Shown here piece after piece: positions 1 to 11,413 of a stretch of 64,000 bases of DNA; within the stretch, counting starts at the first letter, position 1, and every line of letters starts with the position of its first letter. Source of the DNA: Massospora cicadina. Taxonomy: Eukaryota > Entomophthoromycota > Entomophthoromycetes > Entomophthorales > Entomophthoraceae. Location: NCBI GenBank assembly GCA_022478985.1, contig JAKSZP010009312.1, forward strand, positions 1 to 64,000. The letters run 5' to 3'. The notes under the pieces were generated by a model. That model did not search any database, had not been told where the DNA came from, and saw only the letters and a program-made list of their open reading frames with translations. Both the position numbers and the translations under genes were made by a program.

Positions 1-2030
1 TTTCCGCCATGGACTTGGCTAGCGACAATTGGCAGATGGACCTTTACCCTGAAGACCAGGAGAAATGTGCTCTCATTTGCAGTGAGTTTCTTTTCCAACC
101 AAACTAATTACCTCAAGGGTTGTGTAACGCACCTGCAACTTTCCAGAGCAACATGAATCACATTCTTCAGGACTTGAAGTTAATTTGCGTCATTATCTAT
201 CTCAATGACATCAAGGTGTTATCAAAAGCCTTAAACAAACATCTTGATCACTTAGAGGTGTTGTTTCAACGCTTATGGGAATCCAATATTATATTAAAAC
301 TCTTAAAGTGTACTTTTTTCAAAAAAATTGGATTTTCTTGGAATATCATCTCTCAAGAGGGGGGAATACAACCCATACAAGATAAGGTTGAAGCGATTAC
401 ATAAATGTCTCCCCAAAAAATTTGCGAGATATACAGATATTTCTAGGGTTGATAGAGTATTATCATCAATTTATCCCTAAGTTTCCACAACTCAGTGAAC
501 CCTCGTCCGCCTACTGAATAAGAACACTCCTTTCCAATAGGGAGCTGAACAGAAGGCCGCTTTTGAGACATTGAAACAACTGCTATAACAACATCCTATC
601 CTGAGGCATCCCAATTACAATAAACCATTTATCTTGTTTACTGAAGCTTCAGAATAGCCGTTGGGGCCATCATAGCCCAACTAGATGAAATAGTGGAGAT
701 CATCCAGTATCCTATATCAGCAAGAGCTGTCAAATGTGGAACGAAATTATAGTGTAACTGAGAAGGAGCGCCTTGCTGTTCTGTTAGCTGTGAATCACTA
801 CCGACCGTTTTATATGGGACTTCCTTAACTGTGGTTACAGACCACTCTAACAACGTGGTTACAGAACATGAAGGGTCCTACTGGACGGTTAGCTCGTTGC
901 TCTAAAGCTTCAGCATATGACATGATGATTGAGAACAGTGCTGGAACCTGTCACATATATGTTGATGGGCTAACTCGGCTTCCAGTCCTTCAGTTGGATA
1001 ATAGCAAGGAAGAAAGGTTTTATGATCTTTTGGTGACCCCTCAAGGATTGGGAGGATGAGGATAAGTTCATACAGAGAATGTTATCCCGGAACTCTTGTA
1101 ACACTAAGGTGGAGAGTGGGAAATTATACAAGAAGGTGGTGGCAAAGTGGTCGTCTTACTTTGGCCCTCAGAACGTGTGCCTGCTATCATGGAAGCTCAC
1201 TCCACCCTATGTCATGGAGGAGCGAAGAAAACCTACAAGTGTATTAAAGATTTGTACTATTGGGAGGAGATTATGGGAACCATAGTTGAAGTCTTAGATG
1301 CCTGTCTCACATGTAAAAAGCAATACAGTTTCAAGACTAGATAAAAATATAAACCAACTACCTCACAATAACCATTCCACATCAATAGCTAGACGTATTA
1401 ATTCCCCTCCCTCAGATGACTGCTAGAAATTGATTTATCATAGTCGGCATTGACCACTTCACTAAGTGGGTGAAAGCCGTAGCTCTTCCTTCATAAACGG
1501 CCAAGACCACCGCCACTTTTTTACACCAATACATTTTCACTCATCACGGCTGTCCCCAAGTACTACTCTGCAACAATGGTAAGAACTTCACCTCTAGAGT
1601 AGTCAAAATCATGGGAACTTACATGATAGCTCAACAACTTATCTCAGCTCCATATAATCCCTCCACCAAGTGGACCGTGGAAAGAGAAAATGGAACCTTG
1701 GTTTCCATTTTACGAAAAATAGCCTCCTCTGATCCTCTTCACTGGGATCTATACCTACCCAGTGCTCTTATGGCATACTGGATTAGCTATCACTGGATCT
1801 TAAAGATGTCTTTCTTCAATGGCTTGTATGGGCAGAAACCAGGAATACGCGCCCTTCTAGCTAAGGATGTCTTCTCTTGTGGTGAGGAACCTGAAAAAGC
1901 CATGAAAAGATTAGCTCACCATATCATTCAGCTTCAATATGAGGCTATGATGAACCTAGCAAAATGGTTGCTAAAGAGGGACAAGCTGCCATGAGCTTTG
2001 GGCTCCACTACCTTCATTTAAAGTGTCTGA
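1..2030 (+). pseudogene. pol: Gypsy-A1 pol remnant: RT, RNase H, integrase
   Basis: Replicates and integrates the element when intact; here inactive. RT runs from about 9 to 620, with the block LCNAPATFQSNMNH and the catalytic box reading YLND instead of YLDD at about 198-210. RNase H follows (NVERNYSVTEKERLAVL at about 735-785; YVDGLTRLPVL near 960). Integrase starts near 1,195 with an H-H-C-C finger (HSTLCHGG, then CLTCKKQ near 1,305), continues with IVGIDHFTKWVKA near 1,440, LLCNNGKNFTS near 1,565 (second catalytic Asp changed to Asn), and TVERENGTLVSIL near 1,675. Many stops and at least four frame changes are present. The longest uninterrupted piece, 1,611-1,994, covers the integrase C-terminal half. 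Alternatives are unlikely because the domain order is diagnostic. Confidence 0.88.
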
Positions 2031-2194
2031 TATGATCTTATATTACCATAATTGCATCACTCTATTTAAAAAGCAAGCTTGGATAAATTTGGGAGTATCC
2101 ATTCACCATCATTTACAAGAGAGGAAATGATTACTCTATCAAAATCCTTTTCTTCAGGGATTACCATTAATTAGGTATATGGCTGTTTACTATG

Positions 2195-2230
2195 GCCCTA
2201 TTCTCCCCCCAACATTTTTGAGGAGAGTGA
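2195..2230 (+). promoter_or_regulatory. Polypurine tract of Gypsy-A1
   Basis: The purine-rich block GAGGAGAGTGA ends at 2,230, immediately before the LTR-like sequence TTTCATACAATTG. Gypsy-A2 has GAGGGGGGTGA followed by TGTCGGACATTT at the same place on the minus strand. This is the plus-strand primer site of LTR retrotransposons. The LTR start here has decayed from TGTC to TTTC. Confidence 0.7.
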
Positions 2231-2990
2231 TTTCATACAATTGCCACCTCAACTTCAGCAAAAGAATGTTTTGGGTGAAGAATAAACCCGATTTAAAAAT
2301 ATGATTAGGCAATTACATGTCTGAATTCTTATAATATTATTTTGAATGAGATTGATGAAAATATTGGCCAAAGGACCCTGGCCAATTCTCGGTGGAACCC
2401 TGCAAATTAGAGCCACACTTTGCCACCTACTAAACGGATTATTGATTCTAAATATAGTAGTCAGATTACTTTGATCACGCAGCATATTACAGGGCGCCCA
2501 TTGAGTGTTACCCCCTGCCATGGTCAGTTCAAATTCAACACCTAAGAGGGACCCCCTTTTATAGGCGTAGCGGAGGTCCCCAAAGGTACAATTATTTTAG
2601 CAGATGGTGATTGGTTGAAGTACATTAAATCATTACCACATGGGTAGGTTCTGCCTAACAATACTATCTCATCAGTCATTTTACCTAAGTGGCCTCAATT
2701 TCCCAAGCTCTGATAGGGTAATTTAACATATTATATATTTCAGATGTTACTAAGCTAGTCACACGCCTAACTTTGTATTTACCTCAACCCTCAATATAAT
2801 TTAAATAAGGAATGGTCCAATAATGAGAGGGTTTATTGGGAAGTTGATATGACTGGATGGTACACTAACCATATGACAGATTGGAGGGGGAATCAGGACA
2901 AGTCTTAAGACTAACAAAGAGAAATATACAAATAATAATCAATTGAAATGTTGACCGATTGGCGAGAACAGGACATTTAGACAAGATTGG
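2231..2990 (+). repeat. 3' LTR of Gypsy-A1 (right end approximate)
   Basis: Aligns along its length with the two LTRs of Gypsy-A2 (9,694-10,453 and 18,459-19,216, both in reverse) but with many substitutions, although the pol sequence just upstream is almost identical between the copies. It contains a decayed coding stretch seen in all three LTRs (FIGVAEVPKG near 2,555 and IKSLPHG near 2,627). The end is set from the 758-760 bp length of the sister LTRs. Confidence 0.7.
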
Positions 2991-3552
2991 TATAAATTAG
3001 AGTTTTAAATCAAAAGGAAAAATGAATAGAAGACACTAAGCTGAGTATGCATCCAGCTTGGGGAATTGAGATATAAAAAGTTACAGAGAGGATTGAGGGG
3101 GTTCATTCAGAAATTAGGTTGTTGCAGAAAGTTCTGCAGATTAGTAAATTAATAAAGGTCAAAATAAGGGGCAATAGCTCCGTGTGAAAGGTTTATTTGT
3201 TTTATTAAAAAATTGGCGATCTTCATATAATCTTTTTTGGTTTCCCAGTGGCTAATACCCTGTGCAAACTGACTCAGCTGAATCAAGACTCTACGCTGAG
3301 AATTAACATGGTTCATTTTTTTGCTTCCTGCACTTCCACTATAAAATTCTAAACTCAAATTTTTATTTTATTAGTGTTTCCAACTAAAATTAATAAATCA
3401 TTGTGGAAACCAGCGGCTGTTTAGCACCAGCGAGCACACAACTAGCTGGTTTTCTACACCAAGATTAGAGGGTTGAATATAGCTATTCCAATTGACACCT
3501 TCATCAATGAATGTCCTAGTATCAGAAATACTCTGAGCACACTCTTTACTCT

Positions 3553-6500
3553 TTGGATTCTTCCCATATTCACTTAGTAAATTCTATTAATTCTTTTTAC
3601 TCTGAGTGCACTTACATGGATATTCTGGTCAACAAGATCAAAGTTATAGGTATTGTTGATAGCGGAGCACCTGCAAACATTGTCTCCACAAATCTGGTCA
3701 AGAGACAAAAATTGCTTCAGACGTTGTCACAATCAGGAATATGGGACTGCGGGAGCCAACAGCACTAATAGTGAAGGAGTTTACAGAGCCTTGCTACTGT
3801 AATATGGAGCTTTTTTAGTAGCTGCAACCACAATAGTGCTTCCCAACGCCAATTATGACATGTTAATTAAAACTAGATTTATAAGGACCTATGGGATCTC
3901 ATGCAATTTTAAAGAAAACATTTTGACAATATTGCGCCAATCACTTCCAATTTATTACTCTCATGAGAATACAAAAGACCACTAGCCGTTGTAAAAAATT
4001 TACTAATATATCTTATGCCAATGGAATAATATTAGTATGATATATTTACTGGGGAAATCAAAGCTGCCCCATGCCAACTGCCATAAACAAAAATTAAGGA
4101 GTACCTTTATGGATAAATAAGGATGCGATAATAGCTCCTGGCCATCAACTGGTTATAAGAACTGGGACTACGCTGGATATTCCATAAGGGCTATAAGGGA
4201 GGTTATACCCCCTTGGAATCATTCTCAGAGGGAACCTAGTGTAGTTCCTGGAATACTTATACCAGGGCATGGGGAAATTGATGTATTATTAGCAAATTTG
4301 ACCAGCCAAAGCATTAAGGTCAAGGGTTATCAAGTAATCACATTTGTGCATCTGAATCTAAGGGATGAGATATAAGCACCTATCAAATTTGGCAATGTAT
4401 TTGAGTTTGATTTACCCATTGAGGGCTTTTGGGAACATACTGTAATTTTTCTGAAAATTATTCACTAGATTATCAGAACAACAGAAGGATGATGCACTGG
4501 GGTTATTTGAACGATACTCCAAAATCTTTTCCAAAGTTGACCAAGATTTAGGTTGTATGAAAGGAGTATAGCATTTTGTTGACAACGGAGACCATGTGTC
4601 TATTATAATGAGGCCAATCTGGCGCCCCCAGGCTAGTAACAAAGTAGTCAGAGAGGAGATAGACAAATTGTTGAAAAAGTAGAATGATTCTACCCTCAAA
4701 CTGCCTCTGGGCCAGCCCAGTTTTAATTGTGAAGAAAAAAGATGGCAGAAATTGAGCTGTGATTTATTACGGTCACCTCTATGTCATTACAAAAAAGAAT
4801 TGCATCTGTTGCCCAGAATTGATGATGCCCTGGAATGTCTGGGAGGGGCGAAGTATTTTACTGTAATGGACCTTATCTTCAGATACTGGCAAATTGAACT
4901 GCCTCAAGAGGAGCAGGAGAAGTGCGTAATGATTGCTGCACAAGGGCTATCCGCTGACGCACATGCTACAGGGGCTGTGCAATGCGCCATTGACCTTTCA
5001 GCATGCAATAGACACAATTTTAGGGGACCTTAAATTATCCTGCAAACTGGTGTACCTGAATGATATCAATGTTTTTTGCAAACGTTTTCCAAACATCTGA
5101 AGCATCTTGAATAAGTGTTTAAACGGCTGTTGGAGGCCAATCTGAAGATAAAACCTAGAAAATGCCAATTCTTTAAAACAATTGGAATACCTTAGGTTTG
5201 TCATTGATTTCAAAGGCTTGCGGCCTCAACCTCTAAAAGGTGGAGGCGATTAAAAATACGCAAGATATGATGAGTATGAGGGATGTTCAAGTATTCTTAG
5301 ACATGGTAGGATAGTATCAAAGATTTGTAGAATAATTATGAGGTATTTCAAAGCCCCTATTCCATTTGCTAGAAGGATGAGTTCGTTTTTGCTGGTCAGA
5401 TGAGTGCTAGCAAGCTTAGAGTCTTTGAAAACCACAATGCGCACGGCGCCTGTCATCTGATATCCATATTTCAGCAGGTTTTTTATCATACAAACTGACG
5501 CCTCGTTGGCAATGATTGGGGGTGTGCTATCTCAGATTGGTGATGACAGTGAGGAGAATCCGGTCACTTATTACAGCAGGACTCTGAATAAGCATAAGAA
5601 TAATTATACTGTGACTGAGCAAGAGTGTTTAGCTGTCATCTACACTTGTAAGAAGTTTTGGGTGTAAATACATGGTACCAATTTTCAAGTAGTAATGGAT
5701 CACAGTTTATTAAAATTGCTCTACAATTTTAAGGAGCCTGAGGGATGATTAGCCCACTGGGATCTAAAGTTACAGGCTTATGACTATTAAATTATTCATA
5801 GAGCTGGAGCGGCCCATAAAATGGAGATGGACTATCACAACTTCTTATTGTAGCTGTCCTGAGCAGTTTTGGATGATGAGCTTTATGAAAAAATGATTAC
5901 TCAAAAGTATGGGGATGAGCTTCTTGAAGTAAAAAAAGGCGATCAAAAAAAGCATTAACTGACACCAAGTATAGAATGGAATTTTATACAAGCTCAAGCC
6001 CGAGGGGCAGAATAGAAATTTCCCAAAACCTTCAGACCAAATGGAGATTATTACACAAGCCCACAAGGCCGTTGGGCATGGAGGAATGACCAAAATGCTA
6101 GAATTAAATTGATCTTGTTAAATTTAGGATTCCATGCGATTTATTATCCAAAATGTACTTGATAAATGTTATTCATGCCAAATTGCAAAGCCTATGAAGT
6201 CATATGTGAAGTATCAATTTTATCAAACTCAATTGGGTCTGGCATACCATATCAATTGATGTAGTTAGCCCTTTGCCTGTAAGTATCCCAGGCAACAAAT
6301 ATTTAATTGTTGCTATTGACCATCTAACAAAATGGGTGGAAGCAAAAGCAATTTAAGATGTTGGGGCTCTGAATACTACCCAGTTTATTATAGATAGTAT
6401 TATTTATAAGCACAGATACCCCAGAATATCTTGACAGATAACGTCACAAATTTTACTGTTCAGACGGTGCAACAATTAAATGAGTTGATGTCCATAAAAT

Positions 6501-7060
6501 GAGTGTTGTCAACACCATACCATCTTGTTAATAATGGTATGGTAGAACGAGTGAATGGCACTCTAGTTGGCTTATTGCGCAAAAACAAAGCTGAGGCGCC
6601 TTTTCAATGGGCTATTTCCATATATGTTATGGTATTTTTGAACAATATTGGACATCACAGAAGCACAGCCACTTTCCGTTTTGAATTCTGTATGGTAGAC
6701 AGCCCACTCTACCTTCGCTATTATAGTCAGTACTCAGTTTAACTGAGGCAATTAGCCCTAAAAGTTATGGTGAGCAACTAGCGAAGACCTTAATGAAGTT
6801 TCAATATGAAGCCTATCAGAACGTGATTAGTTAATAAAACTAATCAGAAGAGCTATGACAATGCTAAATGAGCTATGGTATCTAAGTTCAAGGAAGAAGA
6901 ATCAATAAGTATATTATGACACTCATAGCACAGGCTGCACACACAAGCTGGCTCGCTTTGGGAAGGTCCATTTATTATATTGGAGAAATTGGCTGAAGAT
7001 GTATATACCATTAAGGAACTAGGCGTCTGTGTTGTAAATTGAGTACACACTAAGTTCCTT
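3553..7060 (+). pseudogene. pol: Gypsy-B pol remnant: protease, RT, RNase H, integrase
   Basis: Polyprotein for replication and integration, now broken by many stops and frameshifts. Protease: VIGIVDSGAPANIVSTNLV near 3,630-3,700, with the DSG catalytic triplet intact. RT: a conserved run from about 4,480 (FERYSKIFSKVDQDLGCMKG, IWRPQASNKVVREEIDKLL) through LPRIDDALECLGGAKYFTVMDL at 4,810-4,875; the catalytic box at about 5,050 reads YLND. RNase H: QTDASLAMIGGVLSQIGDD near 5,490 and TVTEQECLAVIYTCKKFWV near 5,610. Integrase: first Asp in TISIDVVSPLPVS near 6,255, then YLIVAIDHLTKWVEAKAI, then NNGMVERVNGTLVGLLRKN near 6,530 with the catalytic Glu. The D-to-N change at the RT site would abolish polymerisation. 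Confidence 0.85.
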
Positions 7061-7231
7061 TGTCCGTATCATAAAGAATAATAGCAAAAGAATAAAAAGT
7101 ATGATAAACTATATTAAATTAAAAATATGAAAAACAGATTAAATTACAAGAAAAAACTTTAACCATTAAGAGCAAAATTATCTAATTCATAAATTCCAAG
7201 GCCTCGTCGCCACTGGAACTGAATAACCCTT

Positions 7232-7254
7232 CTTTGGGAGGGAAAGGAGAGTGA
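7232..7254 (+). promoter_or_regulatory. Probable polypurine tract of Gypsy-B
   Basis: GGGAGGGAAAGGAGAGTGA sits about 180 bp after the integrase remnant and is followed by TATTGAAC. It matches the GAGAGTGA tract that precedes the Gypsy-A LTR. If correct, a 3' LTR begins near 7,255, but I found no second copy in the window to prove it. Confidence 0.5.
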
Positions 7255-8725
7255 TATTGAACTTAGAGAAGCCTGTAGCAGTATAGTAAAAATCGCGAAT
7301 CTCATACAATTATCAACTATCCAGACCCCATTAGAGATGCGCCAAATCTAAAAAGGCTTGGCATCAGGCATGCTGGCATGGTTAGATTATGAAAGGTTAT
7401 CAAACTAGAAGAAAGGATCACTGGAAGGGACTTAGGAACAGGCGAGAGAGGTTTGACTAAGGAAAAATGCCACAGAAAGGAAGATACAGTTGGTGAAAAG
7501 GCTTTCAAGACAAGGGTAAATTAGGGGAAGGAACACTTTTACATTAAACATCTGGGAATGGCCTTGTCTAAAACCCTGCACAAGTTGGGCGTGGTCTCAG
7601 TGGAAAGTGAGGAAGGAGGGAAGCAAACGCACGTGCCCAGTAGAGCCATCTGGGAAATGTATTTTTCTGGAGGCCCTTTTTTCAGGCTTTTGCAAAGGGC
7701 TCAGTATACTACTAGAATATGCCAATCTTTTCTAACCCAAATCTTGAGGCCCAACGGAACATGTATATTGGTATGGACCGCAGTGGGAACGCACCAAAGC
7801 CTAGCTATCAAGTTAGTGAAAATAAGAGCCTGATTAGCCTCAAAAATATTGAATGAGGCAACCTCAGGCCTGGAGGCAACTGCGGACAACAAGTAGGCTT
7901 CTAAAAGTTCCAACATTAAATTAAGTTTAAAGCTAGATGAAGCCACACTGCCCACATGAAGGGAAAAAAAGACTGGAGTAAGGGAAGACTTTAAATAATG
8001 AGAAAAGGAAGTCAGGAAGAAGATCCCATCCAAAGCAAAGTGATGCCAAAATAAGGGTTTTTTTGGGCTAACTAGCTTCATAAGTACAAAGAATTAAGGA
8101 GATCATTAAAGGAGAATTATGTTAGACCCATCAGGATGTTTGTTGGGCAGAAATCAAAGCCAAGGGGACCTGTTTGGGTTCATCAATGATTGCTGAAGTA
8201 GCAGCATGATGTGAAGCTGAACTTTTGGGTACCATTAAAGCGTAGCTGGTTGTACCAGATTGAGAGATCAAATACAACATGCACAAGTTCACCATAGCAC
8301 ACTGCATGTCTGTGCTCAATTTTAAAAAGACCCATTTGTCTGAGGCTGAAAAGCTATTAACATAGCACTCATATTTTAAAGACTGCAAATAGTTGGACAT
8401 TGTGACCCAGAAAGAAGGTTACCCGTGGCCTTTATCCAATCAAGGCGGGATAAGTGTTAAGTAATTTACTGGACCTAATTGTCAGGTGATTTGATAAGGA
8501 CATAATAATATTATCTTAAGCCTATTTTATCATGGATTATATTGAAGATATCAGTTATTATGGATCAGAAGTATACTAAGTATGTACAAAGCTTGGGATC
8601 CATGGCCTAGCAATTCCACTTAATAATATCTGAATAAGATGACTTAGGCCCAGGGGCTTTGTTGGTTAAGTTGGACATATTAATAGTTGACTTAAAGACC
8701 CAGGCTTGTGGGCTTTGTTGGTCTA
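7255..8725. other. Unassigned stretch between Gypsy-B and Gypsy-E
   Basis: Nearly 1.5 kb that I cannot assign to a known domain. It may begin with the 3' LTR of Gypsy-B. Three minus-strand open frames lie here: 7,317-7,508 (63 aa), 7,701-8,081 (126 aa, leucine-rich, with a hydrophobic N-terminal half) and 8,131-8,400 (89 aa). A plus-strand frame at 7,558-7,833 (91 aa) overlaps the second. The minus frames are longer than is usual for the decayed DNA around them. None shows a motif I recognise. A short tandem duplication (GGGCTTTGTTGGT) occurs at about 8,647-8,724. Part of this could be the missing 3' end of GOR-2 if Gypsy-E inserted into it; I could not confirm that. Confidence 0.4.
7701..8081 (-). 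CDS. Hypothetical 126-residue ORF, unrecognised
   Basis: An uninterrupted minus-strand frame starting MKLVSPKKPLFWHHF. The N-terminal third is rich in F, L and S and could hold one or two weak hydrophobic segments (IFFLTSFSHYL, SSLTPVFFSL); the middle is helical-looking (LNLMLELLEAYLLSAVAS). There is no zinc knuckle, protease, RT or integrase motif. It is followed downstream on the same strand, in other frames, by further open stretches down to 7,317 and preceded by an 89-residue frame at 8,131-8,400, so a single frameshifted gene of about 1.1 kb is possible. It could equally be a chance frame inside an LTR. Confidence 0.25.
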   Translation of the reverse strand: MKLVSPKKPLFWHHFALDGIFFLTSFSHYLKSSLTPVFFSLHVGSVASSSFKLNLMLELLEAYLLSAVASRPEVASFNIFEANQALIFTNLIARLWCVPTAVHTNIHVPLGLKIWVRKDWHILVVY

Positions 8726-9693
8726 TGTCAAAATTAGTTTTTAATGTTGATCAAGTTTTTAATCAAATTAATTACTTTTTAGTGGTACAAAACGCCTTGT
8801 TATGTGCTACTAATTGCTCAAGAGGATTAATGGTTTAGCTATTTTCAGATGCAACAGAAACGCTGTCTTGAGATAATTGTCAATTTGACACCAACTTGAG
8901 GTCGTTTGTAATTAACCCAGAAACTATTAGATTGTAGACCCTCAGACCAATTTATTGTGTTCCATTGGCTAAGTGCCACTGAGAAATGAGATGTCATGGG
9001 CAAAATGTGGGTAACATTGAACCCTATAAATCATATCCAAGTTCATACAAATAAACAAAATCTTTTATTGCTACAAGTTAATAGTTCATAAACAAGCTAA
9101 TTTATTTTAAAACTTTTTCGTTGTATCAGGTTGAGGAATTACTTGATATCAGAAGGATCAGGGCATCTAGCCATTGCACAAGTAAATGACAGAAGTACAA
9201 CTTCAAATTGTCGTTGTCAAGGTGTTTACATATTGACTATTGTCACTGTCTGGTCTATTGTCTCCATTCAATAGGTGATCAAAACTATGACTTATTTTCA
9301 GAAGAACCAGCCCATTTTGAAGTTGGCCAAAACTCAACAATGACCCAATGCTAGAACTTTGGTGGCAAAATACTCTCATATTTGGGAAGACTTCAAAAAG
9401 TATAAACCGCAATACAAACGTGCAAAAACTGTTTTAGGACCAGGCAAATTAGATTTTTATCTTACAGCTGATAAAATATGACTTTTGGGAAATTTATCAT
9501 CAATTATAATTAAATAATGTACCCCTAATTGGGATGTTGGTAGGACTCTCATAATAGCAATAGATACTCTCATTCAGGCGGTCCATGTGCAAGTGAGACC
9601 ATGCAATTATGGGGATTGACAGACAAAATCTGCCATAGGGCGGGTGGTTAATTATGACAACATGATGCTAATCTTTTTAACATATATGTCCAT
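8726..9693 (-). repeat. Left LTR of Gypsy-E, outer part
   Basis: Homologous to the right LTR (25,881-26,660): for example GGTCCATGTGCAAGTG occurs at about 9,580 and 26,559, and CAGCTGATAAA at about 9,465 and 26,447. Similarity fades leftward, so the start is a guess from a TGTCAAAA sequence at 8,726 preceded by GGTCT, compared with GGTGT just after the right LTR. Confidence 0.6.
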
Positions 9694-10453
9694 TGTGGAA
9701 ATTTAGCAAGGTTTAGCTCACTGATGCTGATACAGCAAGATTCACAAACATACATAAAATCTTAGAATGAATTTATTTTCAAAATAAAAGAAAAGGTTGG
9801 GTTTTTACGTTTTTTATTTGATGCGCGGGAAAGAAGTAAAAAGTGAGTGTTTTGACACTAATGCTCAGTATTTAAACTATCTTTAGCATTGAGGTCTGTA
9901 GGGATTCAATGTAGCATGTAGAATAGCTTAGACACATCTGAATTAGGAAATATGGTAATTTATCCTATTGGAGCTTGGGCCTTTGAGTTCCTTTGGTGAA
10001 ATTAGAGATGGGAAGGTATTTTTGGGCAGAATATACTCATGTGGTAATGATTTGATAAATTTCAACCAATTACCATTTGATAAAATAATTGCACCTTGGG
10101 GGCCTACGCCACACCTATAAAAGAAGGTGGTCCCTGAGTAGGTGTTGTAATGGAACTAGATGTGGCAGGGGGATAACCATTCAATGGATGCCCCAGAATA
10201 TGCCACGTGGTCAGAGGAATCTGTTTACTTAATTTTGAGTCAATAGCCATATGGTTTTTGAAAAGTGTTGTCCCAATTTGTGGGGTTCCACCAAGAATCA
10301 GCCAGGATCTTTTGGCCATAATTTTTAAAATTTTTGTTTGATTCAATATTACTTTGAAATTAGATATGTAATTGGCCAATTGTATGCGTTGCATTGGGAC
10401 TATTCTTACCTAAAACATTCTTTTTATGAAGTTGAGACAGTAAATGTCCGACA
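9694..10453 (-). repeat. 3' LTR of Gypsy-A2
   Basis: In plus orientation it starts TGTGGAAATTTAGCAAGG and ends GTCCGACA. It is the sister of 18,459-19,216. It contains a 96-codon minus-strand frame (10,104-10,394) whose C-terminal half, ending PPSFIGVA, is conserved in the other two Gypsy-A LTRs. After this point the frame is broken but the sequence still reads as IKSLPHEYIL in another frame. Confidence 0.92.
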
Positions 10454-10480
10454 TCACCCCCCTCAACAATGTTGAGGGAG
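10454..10480 (-). promoter_or_regulatory. Polypurine tract of Gypsy-A2
   Basis: On the minus strand GAGGGGGGTGA directly precedes the LTR start TGTCGGACA. The flanking CCCTCAACATTGTTGAGG forms a short inverted repeat. Confidence 0.75.
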
Positions 10481-11413
10481 AATAGGGCTGAAGGAATTTG
10501 CCATATACCCAATTAATGGTAATCCCTGAAGCTAAAGATTTTGATAGAGTACTCATTTCCTCTCTTGTAAGTGATGGTGAATGGATACTCCCAAATTTAT
10601 CCAATCTTGCTTTTTAAATAGAGTGATGTAATTATGGTAATATAAGATCATATCAGACACTTTAAATGAAGGTAGTGGAGCCCAAAGCTCATGGCAGCTT
10701 GTCCCTCTTTAGCGGCCATTTTGCTAGGTTTATCATAGCCTCATATTGAAGCTGAATGATATGGTGAGCTAATCTTTTCATGGCTTTTTCAGGTTCCTCA
10801 CCACAAGAGAAGACATCCTTAGCTAGAAGGGCGCGTATTCCTGGGTTTTGCCCATACAAGCCATTGAAGGGAGACATCTTTAAGATCCAGTGATAGCTAA
10901 TCCAGTATGCCATAAGAGCACTGGGTAGGTATAGATCCCAGTGAAGTGGATAAGAAGAATCCATTTTTCATAGAATGTAAACCAAAGTTTCATTTTCTCT
11001 TTCCACGGTCCCATTGGTAGAGGGATATATGGAGTTGAGAAAAGTTGCTGGGCTATCATGGAAGTAGTCATGATTTTGACTACTCTAGAGGTGAAGTTCT
11101 TACCATTGTCGCATAGTAGTACTTAGTGACATCCATAACGAGTGAAAATGATTTGATGTAAAAGGGTGGCTGTGGCCTTAGACGTTTGGGCAGGAAGGAC
11201 CACGGCTTCAATTCACTTATTAAAGTGGTCAATGCCTACTAGGATAAATTTGTTTCAACCAGTAGTCTGAGGGAGAGGACCTACTATATCCAGGCTAATA
11301 TGTAGAATAATTGTTGAGGGGTAGTTGGCTGGTATTGGCATCTAGTACGAAAGTGGATTGCTTCTTAAATGTAAGGCAAGCATAAAAGACTTCAGCTATA
11401 GTCTCCATAATTC

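Larger units (their letters stand above)
1..2990 (+). mobile_element. Gypsy-A1, 3' part of a Ty3/gypsy element (runs off the left edge)
   Basis: The window opens inside the reverse transcriptase of an LTR retrotransposon. RT, RNase H and integrase remnants follow in the order typical of Ty3/gypsy, then a polypurine tract and a 3' LTR at about 2,231-2,990. The same element, in opposite orientation and with both LTRs, lies at 9,694-19,216 (Gypsy-A2). Identity with that copy is patchy: nearly identical from about 60 to 620 and 1,738 to 2,200, much lower elsewhere. The 5' LTR, gag and protease would lie outside the window. The right edge is approximate because the LTR end has drifted. Confidence 0.85.
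2990..7254 (+). mobile_element. Gypsy-B, decayed Ty3/gypsy element
   Basis: A plus-strand element with protease, RT, RNase H and integrase in gypsy order, ending in a polypurine tract at 7,232-7,254. No 5' LTR or gag was recognised in the 560 bp between Gypsy-A1 and the protease. The Gypsy-A1 insertion may have removed or hidden them. Its integrase wording (GNKYLIVAIDHLTKWVEAKAI) is closest in style to Gypsy-E in this window. Confidence 0.8.
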
